Shown here: piece by piece, positions 1 through 12,299 of the stretch
Layout of the letters: the number at the start of each line of letters is the position of its first letter
How positions within the stretch are numbered: position 1 is the stretch's first letter
From: Sipunculus nudus
Taxonomy: Eukaryota > Annelida > Sipuncula > Golfingiida > Sipunculidae
Assembly: GCA_026874595.1 (NCBI GenBank)
Contig: CM049319.1
Location: 1,929,501-1,993,500 of the forward strand
Direction: 5' to 3'
DNA length: 64,000 nt
Position numbers and translations under genes: made by a program
The notes under the pieces: generated by a model
What the model was told of the DNA's origin: nothing
What the model saw: the letters and a program-made list of their open reading frames with translations, nothing else
The model's database searches: none

Positions 1-3000
1 GACTCAAACTCAAGTCGTGGAATGTCAGAAATGTACAGGATTGGTCTGAGGCAGAATTACAAAAGGTCTGTATAAAGTGTTTACTGGACCAAAAATGTCA
101 GCCTTGGTATCAACACAACTGGCCTGACGTGAGGGGAATAAATTCATGAACGCAAAGTACATTCCATAAAAACATAATTCAGGTGTAATTCACCTGTACC
201 CGATGAAGAGGAGGGTTCGAGCGTGCATTGATATGTGTGGTGAAGCCTTCACATCAAGACATTCACAAACAACGTGAAGCAAAGTGTGTGTCTATTATAT
301 TCACTCTTTCTTCGTACTTTTTCGGTGTAAACGACAAAATCGGAGGGACATTTTTTTTTAATTTTTAAGTGACTTGTGACATTAGTCAGGTCCTCTGAAA
401 AAAAAGGAAAGTGTTTTAATTTTGGAATAAATGCAGGAACTGATCATCCCATTCTATATACCATTTACAAATATCAACCATCACTTAAATCTGTCAGATA
501 AGGATTATAGACGTATGTTTCCAGCACAGTTAATAACGAATATAAATCAGAAATGAAAAGTACCCGGGGCCAGCTCACAGCATTCATTACTCAGACGTCA
601 CACAAACAAAACAAAATGTTAAAAAAGTAAGCACATAAGTCAAAAGTTACTTACCAAACGTTATTTACCTCGTGTGGTCGAGTATAACCAAATGATAAAA
701 TGCTCAAATAAATTCGACATCCGCCTGCAGAGATCATCAGTCCCTGAAGGTGCGCTGGTAGCACTCACGATAATATTCAAAAGGATTAACACAAGTTCTT
801 CAGGTAAGGTACACTGTAATGTAAAATAAGCCGAATTTGACAGTTTTCTTTATAACACAGGCGGCTGGCCTCCAGCGAAACACTGGTCACACATATAGAA
901 CCAGATCAATAACAACATAATTTGGATACACAGTAAGGCGAGTTTACACCAGTAATTTTTATCACATTTGCATATTTTTATTAATAATGGCTTACACATT
1001 TCCCTTTTATTTTTATTTGTAATTTTTGCATTCGACTTTAAATGAGTCAAATTTGAACCAAACCCTGGATTTCAGACGTATATGTCCCGACGTTAGGATA
1101 TATACAATGCTTCAGGTCAAAGACAGTTCTTCGAGTTTTAATTGGTACCTGACTTAATTTATACAAAGCTCATGATTATAACCGTCTATATACTTGCACG
1201 AACCAACATTGCATCCTACTATTACTCACATCATCTTAAATTATGTTTTAAATAGATACCAATAATTGATATCCCTAAATAGATAACCCTAATAGATACC
1301 CCTAATAGATACATTAATTCTACATTAAAATGATGAACTCGTTTCTGAGCGAGGGAACACGAACTTCAGAGGAACTATAGGTAATTAGTAGTTTGTTATT
1401 GAGTTATCACATGAAGATGACTGTACAACTTAATGTACCGCTAAATTAAACGACTTTGGTACCTGGGGCGACGATTAAAGATACCCTTCATGGCAGCCCG
1501 CCTGGTTTTGACCCTGACAATTAACTTCGCTTCTTGCTGTAGGGTGCATTACAAATCCTCAGTACAGTTATATCCCAACAGAGAAAACAATCATATACAT
1601 GTACTTCTCTGACAAATAACAAAGACAATTAACATTATCGTCCCGTATATTGGACACAGTCATCTGTGAAAATGCCCCCTTTTGAATTTTAGTTTCTTTT
1701 CTTTAAAGCCGTTCAGTTTCATAATTTGTTAGTCATCAACTATTTTACCCATTTAATAACCATAACATACTTATTTTGTTACAAAGGTCTGATGTTAGCG
1801 TTTCAGGTTTGATGATAGTACTATCTGTATGTTACCGTCTTCAGACTCCCCTTGTCTGGGCATGCCGGGCACAGAGGGTTCTGTTATAACCTGTCTGTTA
1901 ATCATAAGGTAAGGGGTGAATGACATCCAGTTATAGATGTCCTTATAAGTCAATTCTTGATTTTGGTAGCTATGGCCATTTTTTTACCGAGTTCCTCTCC
2001 AGAGAAGACAAGAAGTCGATGTTTAGTCATGTGAGCCAAAATCGTTGTTGGTATAAATTGGGCCGTCTTTATTAGATTTTTACATGTTTTTTTTAATCAA
2101 AACCTCACTGAAAATAAACTATGTTGGTCAGGTGTTTATAACCCGTGATCAGTCACAGACAGGGTTGAAGGATGGTTGTTTTAACATGATTGGGATATAG
2201 ACTGGACCTGAGAATAAATGAAACATTAGCTACATTTAATTGTCCTTGATGTCGTGTCGAAGTGATAAAATCAGACAAGTTTAAAAAAATTCACTTGCAC
2301 GTTGTTCAAAGAAGCCAAAACCTCGGGCTTTTCATATTTGTAATATCCTTTCCACTGTCGGTGTACCCGTCGGCCAAGCTGCATAGAGAATAGCCATATC
2401 TATATAATTAAGCCACCACATATGTATACATGGAGACATTATTGGCAAATAAAAAATATACTCGCATATTTATAAATATATAGAATTTTTTTGGTACATG
2501 TGGTGTAGTAAATTTAATGATAAATCTTCCACAGAAACTTGTGTGAAGGTTGTTTTACCTGCATATGTCCAGGGAGACATTCATTTTCCTTTGCACAACA
2601 AAGTGCCGAGCGTTTGTGAGGTTCATAACGTCACGTCATTGTCACGCAGTGCGGTCGTTTCAGCTCGACCCAAATGTTGGTGAATGACAACGAGTGAGGC
2701 ACACCCACAAAACGCCGGACGGTCAGTGTAAATCGTGTGTATTTGCTGAGCTAAACCTTGCAGGAGTTGCAGGCGTGTTAAAATTAACAGAGCTTGAAAT
2801 TGGCGGGATTTTGACTGAAAGAAGCGGGCACATTGGCGCGCTGTCACAAAGGATATACACCTGTTCAATTAACATCACGCTGCACAACTCAGTTTCTGGT
2901 GAGTGGTTTTATTTTCATAAATAACAGTGATCGCAGTCATTTACTAAACAGACCATTAATGGTTTTATAATAACAGGTCCGACATAAATCCCACATGTCC

Positions 3001-3443
3001 TGTTTGTATGTGTCCGGTTTGTGTAATGTGTGTATGTCTTGTATATTGCCATTGCTTGCTGATTTCATGACCATGTATGTAGCCGGTATCATGGCACTCT
3101 CGCGCGAAATCGGCAAGATGAAATCGATAAGCCTTGTTTATTTCGAGGGCGTGGTCCTTGGAATGGTCGTTATTACCGTTATCAAGTAAATGGACTGACA
3201 CAATATGCTCGGTCAGCTGAACAATACGATCAAATGCAGAGTTATCATTACCAGGGATTGAAAATATAAACAACATATAATGCTCAAATGACAGGTGTTT
3301 TCACCCGGCAGAATAGTTGAGTGAAATAAATGACAGAGCTTATGTATTTAACACCATCAGTGTCGATCGGATGCAAAGGTCCATGACATTAATTTAACTA
3401 TTTAAAAATTAATATATAAGTTAATTGAAATTATGTACATCAA

Positions 3444-3493
<50 letters not shown>

Positions 3494-4200
3494 AATAGCG
3501 TATAATATGGTTAAATATATAAAGGAAATATAAAGAAATCTTTCGTATAGTCTTGATGTACTCACTTTATTCGGCATTTCAATATGCATCAGTTCAGGGT
3601 AAAAAAAACAATTCTTGCAATAACATGATGAGCAGATCACGTGACACATTAACCAGATTGGGACTTTTCTCCACCATGTATTGTCTCTCTGGTCACGCCT
3701 TTTTCCTGTTCAGCAAATGATTTAAGACAAGAAGAAATTACTAAGATCGATAAAGGTTTATCACTGTGACGGAAGATTCGTTTGTATTCGTTTGAATCCC
3801 CCCTCAGAAATACACTCTTATATAAAGTATATACTTAAATAAATAATGCATTTGTGAGCACTCAGAAATGGTGGAATAAAATATTGCGAGAATCAAACAG
3901 ATGTCATCGTGTATTAAATGACTGGAACTTCTGCTGTGCAAAAGATATGTTAAGGACCTCACATTAATATCCATTTTGAATTTCGAATTGTGAAAACCAT
4001 ACATCAAACAAGTATAGTTGAGTAAAGAAAGTATACTATAGTATAGATACATATATGTCTCCCGCATTCTGATCAGCCTGCATATTCTGCAGTATACACC
4101 GTATCCATATAAAACACACATCTACACACACGGCTGAGTTTACTGTTGGCGATTGATCAAATATCTACTGCTGTATAACGCCCACATTACGTGTGTATAT
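1..4200. other. Non-coding, AT-rich stretch
   Basis: I see no open frame with coding character. The longest open frames are about 100 codons, lack domain-like composition and overlap AT-rich DNA. One point stands out: at 2899 a GTGAGT donor (preceded by TTTCTG) follows roughly 270 bp of less AT-rich sequence that contains cAMP-response-like ACGTCA motifs around 2627-2640. This could be a non-coding first exon of a downstream + strand gene, but nothing ties it to a particular gene. The rest is unremarkable except for a TA tract at 3445. Confidence 0.4.
3445..3491. repeat. (TA)n microsatellite
   Basis: An uninterrupted TA dinucleotide tract of about 23 units is directly visible. It lies in gene-free DNA. 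Confidence 0.95.
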
Positions 4201-4264
4201 CACAGAGGCTGGCCGCCCGCGGACATCAATGACTCACGCGCTGATTTACAAGTTGTGTGTATTG

Positions 4265-4273
4265 TATAAAAAG
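4265..4273 (+). promoter_or_regulatory. Candidate TATA box
   Basis: TATAAAAAG fits the TATA consensus well. About 50-60 bp downstream are two ATGs (4315 and 4324), followed by a good splice donor at 4387. Spacing would put transcription start near 4295, downstream of the ATG at 4285. TATA-like strings are frequent in AT-rich DNA, so this is only suggestive. Confidence 0.25.
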
Positions 4274-4323
4274 AAACAAGAAGGATGCTTGGTTTTTTAC
4301 TTCCCGGTGATTTAATGGTGACA

Positions 4324-4386
4324 ATGAACGCTCTATGTTCAGTCACTGTTATCATGCAAGCCTCTCTTTGTGTCGCTATGCTGCTG
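4324..4386 (+). CDS. Candidate signal-peptide first exon, gene unknown
   Basis: Starting at the ATG at 4324 the frame reads MNALCSVTVIMQASLCVAML plus a final L, a short, strongly hydrophobic stretch like a secretory signal peptide. It runs straight into CTG|GTATGT, a near-consensus splice donor with GT at 4387-4388. A TATA-like box sits upstream at 4265. If real, this is the first coding exon of a secreted or membrane protein whose further exons I cannot find. Without splicing the frame stays open to 4539 with no recognisable domain. A chance hydrophobic frame is the main alternative. Confidence 0.18.
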
Positions 4387-5728
4387 GTATGTGTTCAAGG
4401 ATGTTTATTAATTGTACTGTGGTCAGAAGTTAACCAGATTGGTTTGATAAAAGAGAACTCATTATTTTTCAACCTTGCATCAGTGAAAACTGACATACAC
4501 AGCGCCCCATGCATCATTCATATATATTTCATATGTTAACTTTTGCACATGTTTTATATACGGTCCAAACAGTGCATGAAAACACGGATACGGATATCGT
4601 TATCCGGTTATACTTTCAATGAAATCTCATGCACTTCCATAATGGCCGTGTCCCAATGACGGGGCTCAGAGTTTTCAGACATTTAACTGGGTATTGACAT
4701 TCATTAAGAAGGCAACAGATGTGTCTGAGTTGTGCTAGATCGTTATGTATAATGTCATGATACTGCTCGAATGAATCTTCACCGTTGTGAGATAGGGCAT
4801 TCGAGTATTGTGCCATTAACTAGTACTAGTAGTTACGTGAGGATGTGCACAGTTGTTACCAAATATTAAAGCCATCTCATATGCTGAACGAGAACTTCGC
4901 GGAGTTGGTGAACCACGACACACATATCTTTCCAGCACTTATATATCTCTTGGATTAATGTATTTCATACCACACATTAACGTCTGGTGATATTCCGGAT
5001 ATGGTTTACCTGTGCAAAATTTTGGTGGAGGTAAATCTCCGCTCTCTGAATGCTTTCTTGTTGTTAAAAACTGTTTTAATTGTTTGTACTCTACGGGTTG
5101 ACACGAAGACCCTGAACCCTCCATACCGACCGGCATTAAGCTCAGATCAAAGGAAATTCAACAAGTCTATAAGCAATTACATGAAGGTATGGACTAAGAA
5201 TAACATACTGGTCCATGACATGGGTCCATTCACGTTCATGCACTCGTAACCTGAGAGCAAAACCATTGTCTGTTGTCAGGGGATTAGCGACTCGTGGGAT
5301 AATCTGATTTCACTGACCGTGGTGCACCTCTCAGTACCGCCTCGTGAACTTTTAACCTTAATATTTTGGAAATAACTGAAATATATCTGAACTAATACCT
5401 GACTATGTCCTCGTTGTTATATGACCTAATAAAGTATTTTGAAAACAAGAACTACAGTGTACGATTATGTGAGGGTTTGGGGGCTAACATAATTTAATGA
5501 GTTAATTTTTATGTCAATACAGTGGTCTATTTCTTTTTTTGGTGGACTTTCTGCCCCCCCCCCCCCAATCCAACAGTGCAAAACAAATAACTACCTTTTA
5601 AGCTTTCTTAAGGCTAATATAGGGACTGATGAGAGTACCCTCTGCTTCATGTTTGGATGACGATCAAATGCAAGAGGAAAAATGATTTGTTTTCTTATCA
5701 GAGCTAGGGTTTCCCCTTCCCGTGGATA

Positions 5729-5883
5729 GACGTTTCCCGCCTCTCTCCCCTCGTCCGGAGATGGGCGTTTCCCGCCACTCTCCACTCGTCCGGGGCATGG
5801 GCGTTTTTCGCCACTCTCCACTCGTCCAGGGATGGTTGTTTCCCGCCACTCTCCCCTTTTTCTGGGATGGGCGTTTCCCGGAA
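5729..5883. repeat. 35-bp minisatellite, about four copies
   Basis: Four consecutive units of 35, 36, 35 and 35 bp begin with TTTCCCGCC or a close variant and end with GATGGGCG or a close variant. The block is C/T-rich on the + strand. On the - strand it stays open in several overlapping frames rich in Arg, Glu and Gly, which is a by-product of the repeat and not evidence of a gene. Confidence 0.85.
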
Positions 5884-6499
5884 CACTCTGTCCTAAAAGA
5901 GACTCAGGGCCGGCAAGATTCCGCGGATTATCGATTTGGCTGGCATCCTTCACACTTTACTGTGGCACTTTTCTTATTCAGTAAAAGAATATCCGTGAAG
6001 AGAAAATATATCAGGTAAAAACGTGTGTAATTGGATGGTAAGGGGAACCAAAACCAGCCATGACTTTATATTGCCTGTGATGATCAATGGAACTAATGGC
6101 ACATACATCTTCAGTCTCCTTAAATGTTTATATCAACTTTTTTTTGTGCGTATCGATGTCAGAGTAATACTTGCATTAGAACTTGCACAGTTTGAGGGAA
6201 CACCTCGTAATGTTTATCATATAACAAAGAGTTAGATAAAACATAATGCTTGTAAACTATTTGGAAAATAAACTTGAGGAAGATTCTTGAATTTCAGCCT
6301 GTATTACGTAAAGGCGGCATAACAACCATATAAAAGGTGCCAAGAGGAAGCACACAGGCGTCTTCAAATATTTTCTGCATGGATTAGCACGTGGTCAGAT
6401 AAGACGTGCATATCGGTTAACAAAGGGAAGGGTTTCATTTGAAGTGTATTACTTTATTTTCAAACCTTTAAATTTGGAAGTGATCGATGTTAATTTTAA

Positions 6500-6996
6500 A
6501 GGGGCCCAATCACCTATACAGCATGTTGAGTTAACACGAAAAATGGCTTCTTTCCATTGAAATAAATCTGTACCTGCCAAAATATTGCCTTGAAACCGTT
6601 TGCTTACTCCTGTAAACGAGTGTTAAAAACAATAAACCGGGCGCGATCGCAGGTGCAAACATAAACACATTGCGTCGGGCCATGTGCTGCGCGGAGCCAC
6701 AACATATGCAAAACAGGAGATGCCTTGACTAACTTGGCCCAAAAAATGTGATACATGTTCCCGCTGGCTGAAACACCGTGCGTTAGCCCTCTGGATCGGA
6801 CCTTCGGCCACGCGGCCTTGTTATGGTAAACAGACTGGGTTTACCAACACGCAGGGCTATAACAAGGTGTTAAACAGTCCTATGCCAGGAAATGGGACTG
6901 TGTGCAAGGATGCTTTTGCTGGAAACTTTTGTATAAAGCAAAACTGAACTGATAGTGTGAAAGAATAGGAATAATATTGCTCCTGATTATGTCCCT
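6500..6996. mobile_element. TTAA-flanked MITE, piggyBac-like ends
   Basis: The block is flanked by TTAA at 6496-6499 and 6997-7000. The left end reads AGGGGCCCAATCACCTATAC. The right end, reverse-complemented, begins AGGGACATAATCAGGAGC, a partial terminal inverted repeat. The length is 497 bp and there is no transposase frame. The left third is similar to 17561-17695, and the end sequence resembles that of the element at 50153-50612. TTAA targets are typical of piggyBac-type transposases, so this is probably a non-autonomous member; the family name is inference. Confidence 0.55.
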
Positions 6997-6999
6997 TTA

Positions 7000-7530
7000 A
7001 TCTTGCTTATAAGCAACATAAATGTTGTATACTTGAAAGTTCAGGTCCCTACATATAGATGTCCAGGTTACACATATACACGCGGAAAGGTGAACCATAG
7101 AGTCATGTATAGAAATATCACAAGTAGCATAAATTATTTTAGAGCGTTTATCGCTCCAGTGTCATTTATAGAGGCCGGATGTATCGGTTTCCATGGTCAC
7201 GAGTGCATCAGTAATCCATCCGGGACTTCCTATTGATCTGGTCACGTGTGTTCTCTCAGTCTCTCTGTCCATCCCGTCGTGTGCCTCGGTGTGGTCACTC
7301 GGTCATCCTATCGTTACCAAGCCAGGGGACACAATTTAATACTCATTTGAGCTGATTTGTACAAAGATTTACTCATGAATTACTCTTGTTTGTATGATTA
7401 ATTGTAATGCTCAGTCATAACATCGACTGTTTGATTTACTCATTCATCGTATGGAGGCGTATACCGGGGGGGGGGGGGCCGAATTAAAAATCTGGGAAAA
7501 AAGAATATATATATAAATATATAGGTAAAG

Positions 7531-7577
<47 letters not shown>

Positions 7578-10090
7578 GCGTAATACCAAAACACAGCGCC
7601 AGACTGCATCATTTACGCCTAAATTTTCAACAGGCTTCTGCCTCGCCATGCCCTCTCCCCCTGGGGGATTCCCGTCCCATAATGCATGAAGCCCACGATT
7701 CGAAAATCCTCTTATGTAAAGCGTATTGTAGGGAACACATTAAATGTAGTTGCTTATTATTTATAGCTGCAGATATAAAACTTAAAGATCAGCATGCATT
7801 GTTTATTATTAAAATTATGAAATATACAACACTTAAATTCCTTTATTAGGGATAGAAAACAGGGCTGTAAAGGTGGCATATTGCCTTTACGGTTACTGTT
7901 TGATACTTCAGGTTAAAGAATTTCTAAGTTGTCCGCCCCGACCTGTTTATTTTCCTTCCTCCCTCTCCACGACATCCTAGCGTCTGACTTTAGTCCCATG
8001 TTAGTTTACATTACAGTGACATGGAAGTGACTCCATCCCATTCGCATTCAGTGGTTGACCAGTCATCCGGGTACACGTGATGTCTGGCTTGTAATTTTAA
8101 TGAATACGTGACCAACATGACCCAAGAACGTATGTTGAATGTACCATGACATGGTCAGGAGGGGTCAGTTAAGTGCAGAAACCAGGCATTCAATGATAGT
8201 TTCACTCTGTATGTTGCAAGGTATGAAGGTACACGCATACAGTATACGTGTTGGCATCTGTATACACATATACATTTATTATTGTGTATATACATGTATG
8301 TACCGTGCAATATACATTTACATGGATGTATCTGTATATCCTTTTATAGCTCTTGTGTATTTAAATACTATTTTTTTTGCCTGTATTTAGATTTCTTTTG
8401 TTGCCCTTCCTCCTCGGAATGCTTGTGTGGGCACATTAAAATGGTCTCATTTGTCTGGCAACAGCAGCATCTCCCGCGTGGCATATTGTGTAAGAATCCG
8501 GGGCGTGTCTTTTTCATTATCCCATGTGTCGAAATGTCGTGGTCACTGGTAAACCTTTACGTGTATATCGTCGTGTATAATACCCAAAGCCATATCGAAA
8601 CTGAATATAGTGTTCGTGTTGATCTAGACCTATAGGTCGCTCTATGATGTTCCCTCCATCAACACCATCTTGAACCAGAAATCAATGATTTTCTTTCGCG
8701 CTACCTTATACAAGAACAAACAGACATTAAAAAAACAACAACACATGTCAATCTCTATAATGCAGATCACTTCCAAAATTGATTTATCTAGTTCTTTTCA
8801 TCAGGACACATGCACAGAATCATTGAACTTCGTCCATATACTTTTAGGAATTTCCCAACAAAACAAAACCCTGACAGGCAGACGGATAAACAGAGAGAGA
8901 CAGACAGAGGTGATCACATTACCTGCAGTTATCACTGACACTTTGTTAGCTGAATGTATACTAATTTTTAATTCGCAGAAACTGTTCAGTTGCTATTCTC
9001 TGATAGTAATTTAAACGGTAATTTTATGTTATCCGGCATCCAGTACGCGCTGTGAGGGTGACACATTAATTATGCAAACAAAACGAGAGCCGTTAATAAC
9101 TTCAGAGTCACGTGATGTTTGAAGGCACAATCAATGCGTTTATAGTTTGTTTCACGTCATTAGCGGTAAAGCATCGGATTTTAAATCATCAATAAAAACC
9201 TAATGGAAGCCTTGCCTGGATAAATGGAGTTACTATATGCTGCAAACATTGTGTTGAGTATATCAGTCGTAGGTATTAATGGACTAAAGTGCTCAATGTA
9301 GAGCTCCGTAGATCATATGCGATAATGTGCCAGTACATGTGCTAGTTACCGGTACGCGCATCCAGTTCATTATTGTGGTATGATTTCATCACAACACTGG
9401 TTCCTGTATAAACAGCAACAATATTAGCCCAGTTATAACACGTTGTGTAGCGATAAAGCCCTCGAACACGCAAGAACTCACCCGTGTCTGTCATAAAGTT
9501 TAATCTCAGATCAAAAGGATCTGTGTTTGATACTGATCTACAACCATCCCTAGCGAAACGCCCATGATCGCTTTGCTGGCCAGTCAAGTGGGGACGCTCA
9601 CAATACCATTGACGCCGTTTAAAATACATGTTAAGACAAATATGTTTTTTTTTATGAAATGTTCACATTCTTTACAGTATAGGCCTAGATGTTAGCCCTG
9701 GGTGGAGGTCTTTGCTCACTTTTGAGTGCCCGCATATTATTATCATACAAAATGTGATATCCGGGAGTGTATATAGGGAGATTTACATATAGTTACGTAT
9801 GGTTTACTTAATTCCTTATTTAGATGATGCGTTGGGCCATATTGGTATAAGTTGTATAAAGTCCCTGAAGAGAAAATATTAATAAGGAGAACATGAGTGA
9901 GGGGCAGTGACCCAGCTTTATTTTCGGGTGTTTAAACCCGAAACTCTTTCATGTCACTCGTCCCGTCCCCTTGACTGTGGTGTATAGAGTAATATCACCA
10001 AATATGTCCAGTAAGTGTTTCGGCTTTTGTCACGATCAGAGCAGCTGTCGGTGTTTGGCCGTGTAAATATACAAACCATGTATTTTGTGT
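7000..10090. other. Non-coding stretch with low-complexity tracts
   Basis: No supportable gene. The stretch contains a poly-G run near 7467-7479 and a TA microsatellite at 7533-7576. Open frames near 8139-9014 are short, cysteine/tyrosine-rich readings of AT-rich DNA with no recognisable motif. Confidence 0.4.
7533..7576. repeat. (TA)n microsatellite
   Basis: A continuous TA tract of roughly 22 units, preceded by imperfect AT-rich sequence and a poly-G run about 60 bp upstream. Confidence 0.95.
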
Positions 10091-10098
10091 ACATCAAC

Positions 10099-11585
10099 TA
10101 GGGCCCCCGCATAGGAATCATTGCGGGGCGGGGTGGGTTACATCTAAGAAAGTGCGGGGCGGGCCGAAATGACGTCTGTGCGTGGCGGGCTGCGGGTTGA
10201 TGATCTGGCAGTTCAGTAAAACATGAATATAAAATTATTCTTAAAAAAAATCATTTCAAGAAACTGGTGTTTTTGTATAAAATATTTTCAGGTGTCGTAA
10301 ATTTTTGGGGAAAAAAAAATAGTTTATTCTTGTAAACCCCTTACACTGACTGACAGTTGTAACAACACTATGCAAATGTGTCTTTTCTAGGAATAACATC
10401 AATTTGTTATACAAAATAGATGGTGCATCCTTAATCCGAAATCTAGGCTTTAAACAATTGTCTTTGCAATGGGAGCTGGTCATAACTTTGTATAAAGTTA
10501 CCTGGCCTGATGTTGCATAAGGACTGTAACCCTGTACTTGTGTCAGGTCTCACATATTACATAATATGGCTGGGAGTGAAGCAAGGGCTTGATTACCTTT
10601 GATCTTGTAATGGACAGTGTGTGGCTAAAGCCGGCTCTGTAGGTGACTCAATTGACCTGGAACTGCACAAAGCCTAAGGTGGACTCCTTATCTAATTGTA
10701 ACTCCATGTGCTGTCTAATTGTAAATGACACTGGCCACTAGCTGGTCAAATCCCTGTTTGGTCACAGCATAATGTGTTGATGATTGCTATAAGAAACAAG
10801 GCTCTGGCCATGTCCAGATATCAATGAACATCCTGAACCTAAAGCCACACCAGTCAGATTACTCCTTTACTCACTTGACCTGATTAGTCTCAGTTTCAGC
10901 TAATTAGCAGATTGTGACTGAAAAAAATTTAACCAGCAACACATCTACCAGCAACACATCTCGTTAGTTTGATGGCTTGTGATTAGCTAATACTATTCTT
11001 AAGGGTCACTTTGGGTACAAATACTTTGAAGAAGTCTAATTTTTTTCTTAATTTATTTTATATATTTAAGTAGAAACAGACACAATAAACCAAAGGTTTG
11101 TTTATTTCCCCTGTAAAATATGAAAACATTTAAGGGGTGTTAAATTGTTATCTATAAATCAAATCCATCTAACCAATCAAACATGTCTTTAAAAATATTT
11201 CATGAATTATGGTGTGAATTATTGCAAAAACGTATTCAAATAAATTTTTCATTCCAATCAACAAACATTTTATATATATATTAATAATAAGCGTGTCTTA
11301 TATATGTGCTGTAAAATATCTTGATATGTAAACCTCTGGATCCGAAAACTATTTTTAATTATTTTGCGGGCTGAACTGCGGGCCGGAAAACTTAAAAAAA
11401 TGCGGCGCGGGGCGGGTGCGGGCTGAAAGAAAATTTCGCGGGGCGGGTGCGGGCTGAAAGAATCATAGTAACTGCGGGGCGGGGCGGGCTGAATTTATTT
11501 CTTTGATTGCGGGGCGGGCTGCGGGATGACAGGGCATGATGCGGGGCGGGTGCGGGTTCAATTTTTCAGCCCGCGCAGGGCCCTA
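10099..11585. mobile_element. hAT-like non-autonomous transposon with 8-bp TSD
   Basis: The element starts TAGGGCCCCC and ends CAGGGCCCTA, giving short terminal inverted repeats. It is bordered by near-identical octamers, ACATCAAC at 10091-10098 and ACATGAAC at 11586-11593 (7 of 8 match), as expected for the 8-bp target duplications of hAT elements. Both subterminal regions carry GC-rich motifs of the type GCGGGGCGGG: three near the left end and about six in the last 230 bp, all in the same orientation. The 1.2-kb interior is AT-rich and holds no transposase-like frame. The superfamily assignment rests on the TSD length and GGGCCC ends only. Confidence 0.7.
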
Positions 11586-11923
11586 ACATGAACTATACAG
11601 AGCCCTTCCCAGAGCCCAGCTCAGCTGTAAGTGAATTTTTATTTATTGCTTGACCCGTATATGAGATATTATGTACATACATACATACGTAGTACTTTGT
11701 CATAGTTGCGCGCACGCATACGTTTATAAGTACGTCAAATACATGTGTTTCAACGTTTGTAGATTCTTAAAGGGAAAAGCACTCTAGTTATAGAGGCCAC
11801 AGCCTCCCGAGGGCCCTATTCATACTTCATTTCAACACAGGAAGTCTCTATCACGGTTCATCAACTCCATTCACTAGTTATCTCTTTGATGGATCTGGGG
11901 TTCAACACATCTTCATCACAGAC

Positions 11924-12262
11924 CTTGATTCAGCGAGCCGCTCAGGCGTCTATTTCACGAATAATGAACATGCTGCAGGTGTTCGGACCAAAATCAAAAC
12001 TTCCAGTCAAACTAACGAACAAATTGTTAACAATATACAACTCACGCGCCGTCTGAACAAGAACACATGTCCCGGCAACGGGACAGGTTTATATAACTTT
12101 ATTTGATAGGTCAAATTCTCGATGCTCTCCCGGCAATGCTGAACGTTTGGTCTAGAACTACCACCAGGCGTGCTCTGGAAGCCAAATAAAACACGTTTAC
12201 GCGAGTCATTTGATTGCTTCAATTGCCTTGAAATAGACGCCAGAGTGGCTCGCTGGATCAAG
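11924..12262. repeat. Inverted repeat, ~35-bp arms, ~270-bp loop
   Basis: The + strand segment at 11924-11958 (CTTGATTCAGCGAGCC...) recurs as its reverse complement at 12230-12262 (...CGCTGGATCAAG) with only a few mismatches. Read outward, both arms encode the peptide pattern LIQRAxxASISR, and the + strand frame through the left arm is open for about 98 codons (11762 to 12053). TTAA followed by AGGG occurs at about 11768, as in the MITEs nearby. It may be a degraded foldback or TTAA element; I cannot define its ends. Confidence 0.6.
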
Positions 12263-12299
12263 TTCCGTGAAAGCATGGCTGTCACAGACTTGGTAGCAT

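Noticed and set aside
5591..6018. Overlapping open frames around the 35-bp minisatellite
   Set aside because: Several frames are open at once on both strands, as expected for a C/T-rich tandem repeat without stops.
8139..9014. Chain of 80-117-codon open frames on the + strand
   Set aside because: Low-complexity Tyr/Ile/Cys-rich readings of AT-rich DNA with no motifs or consistent splice phases.
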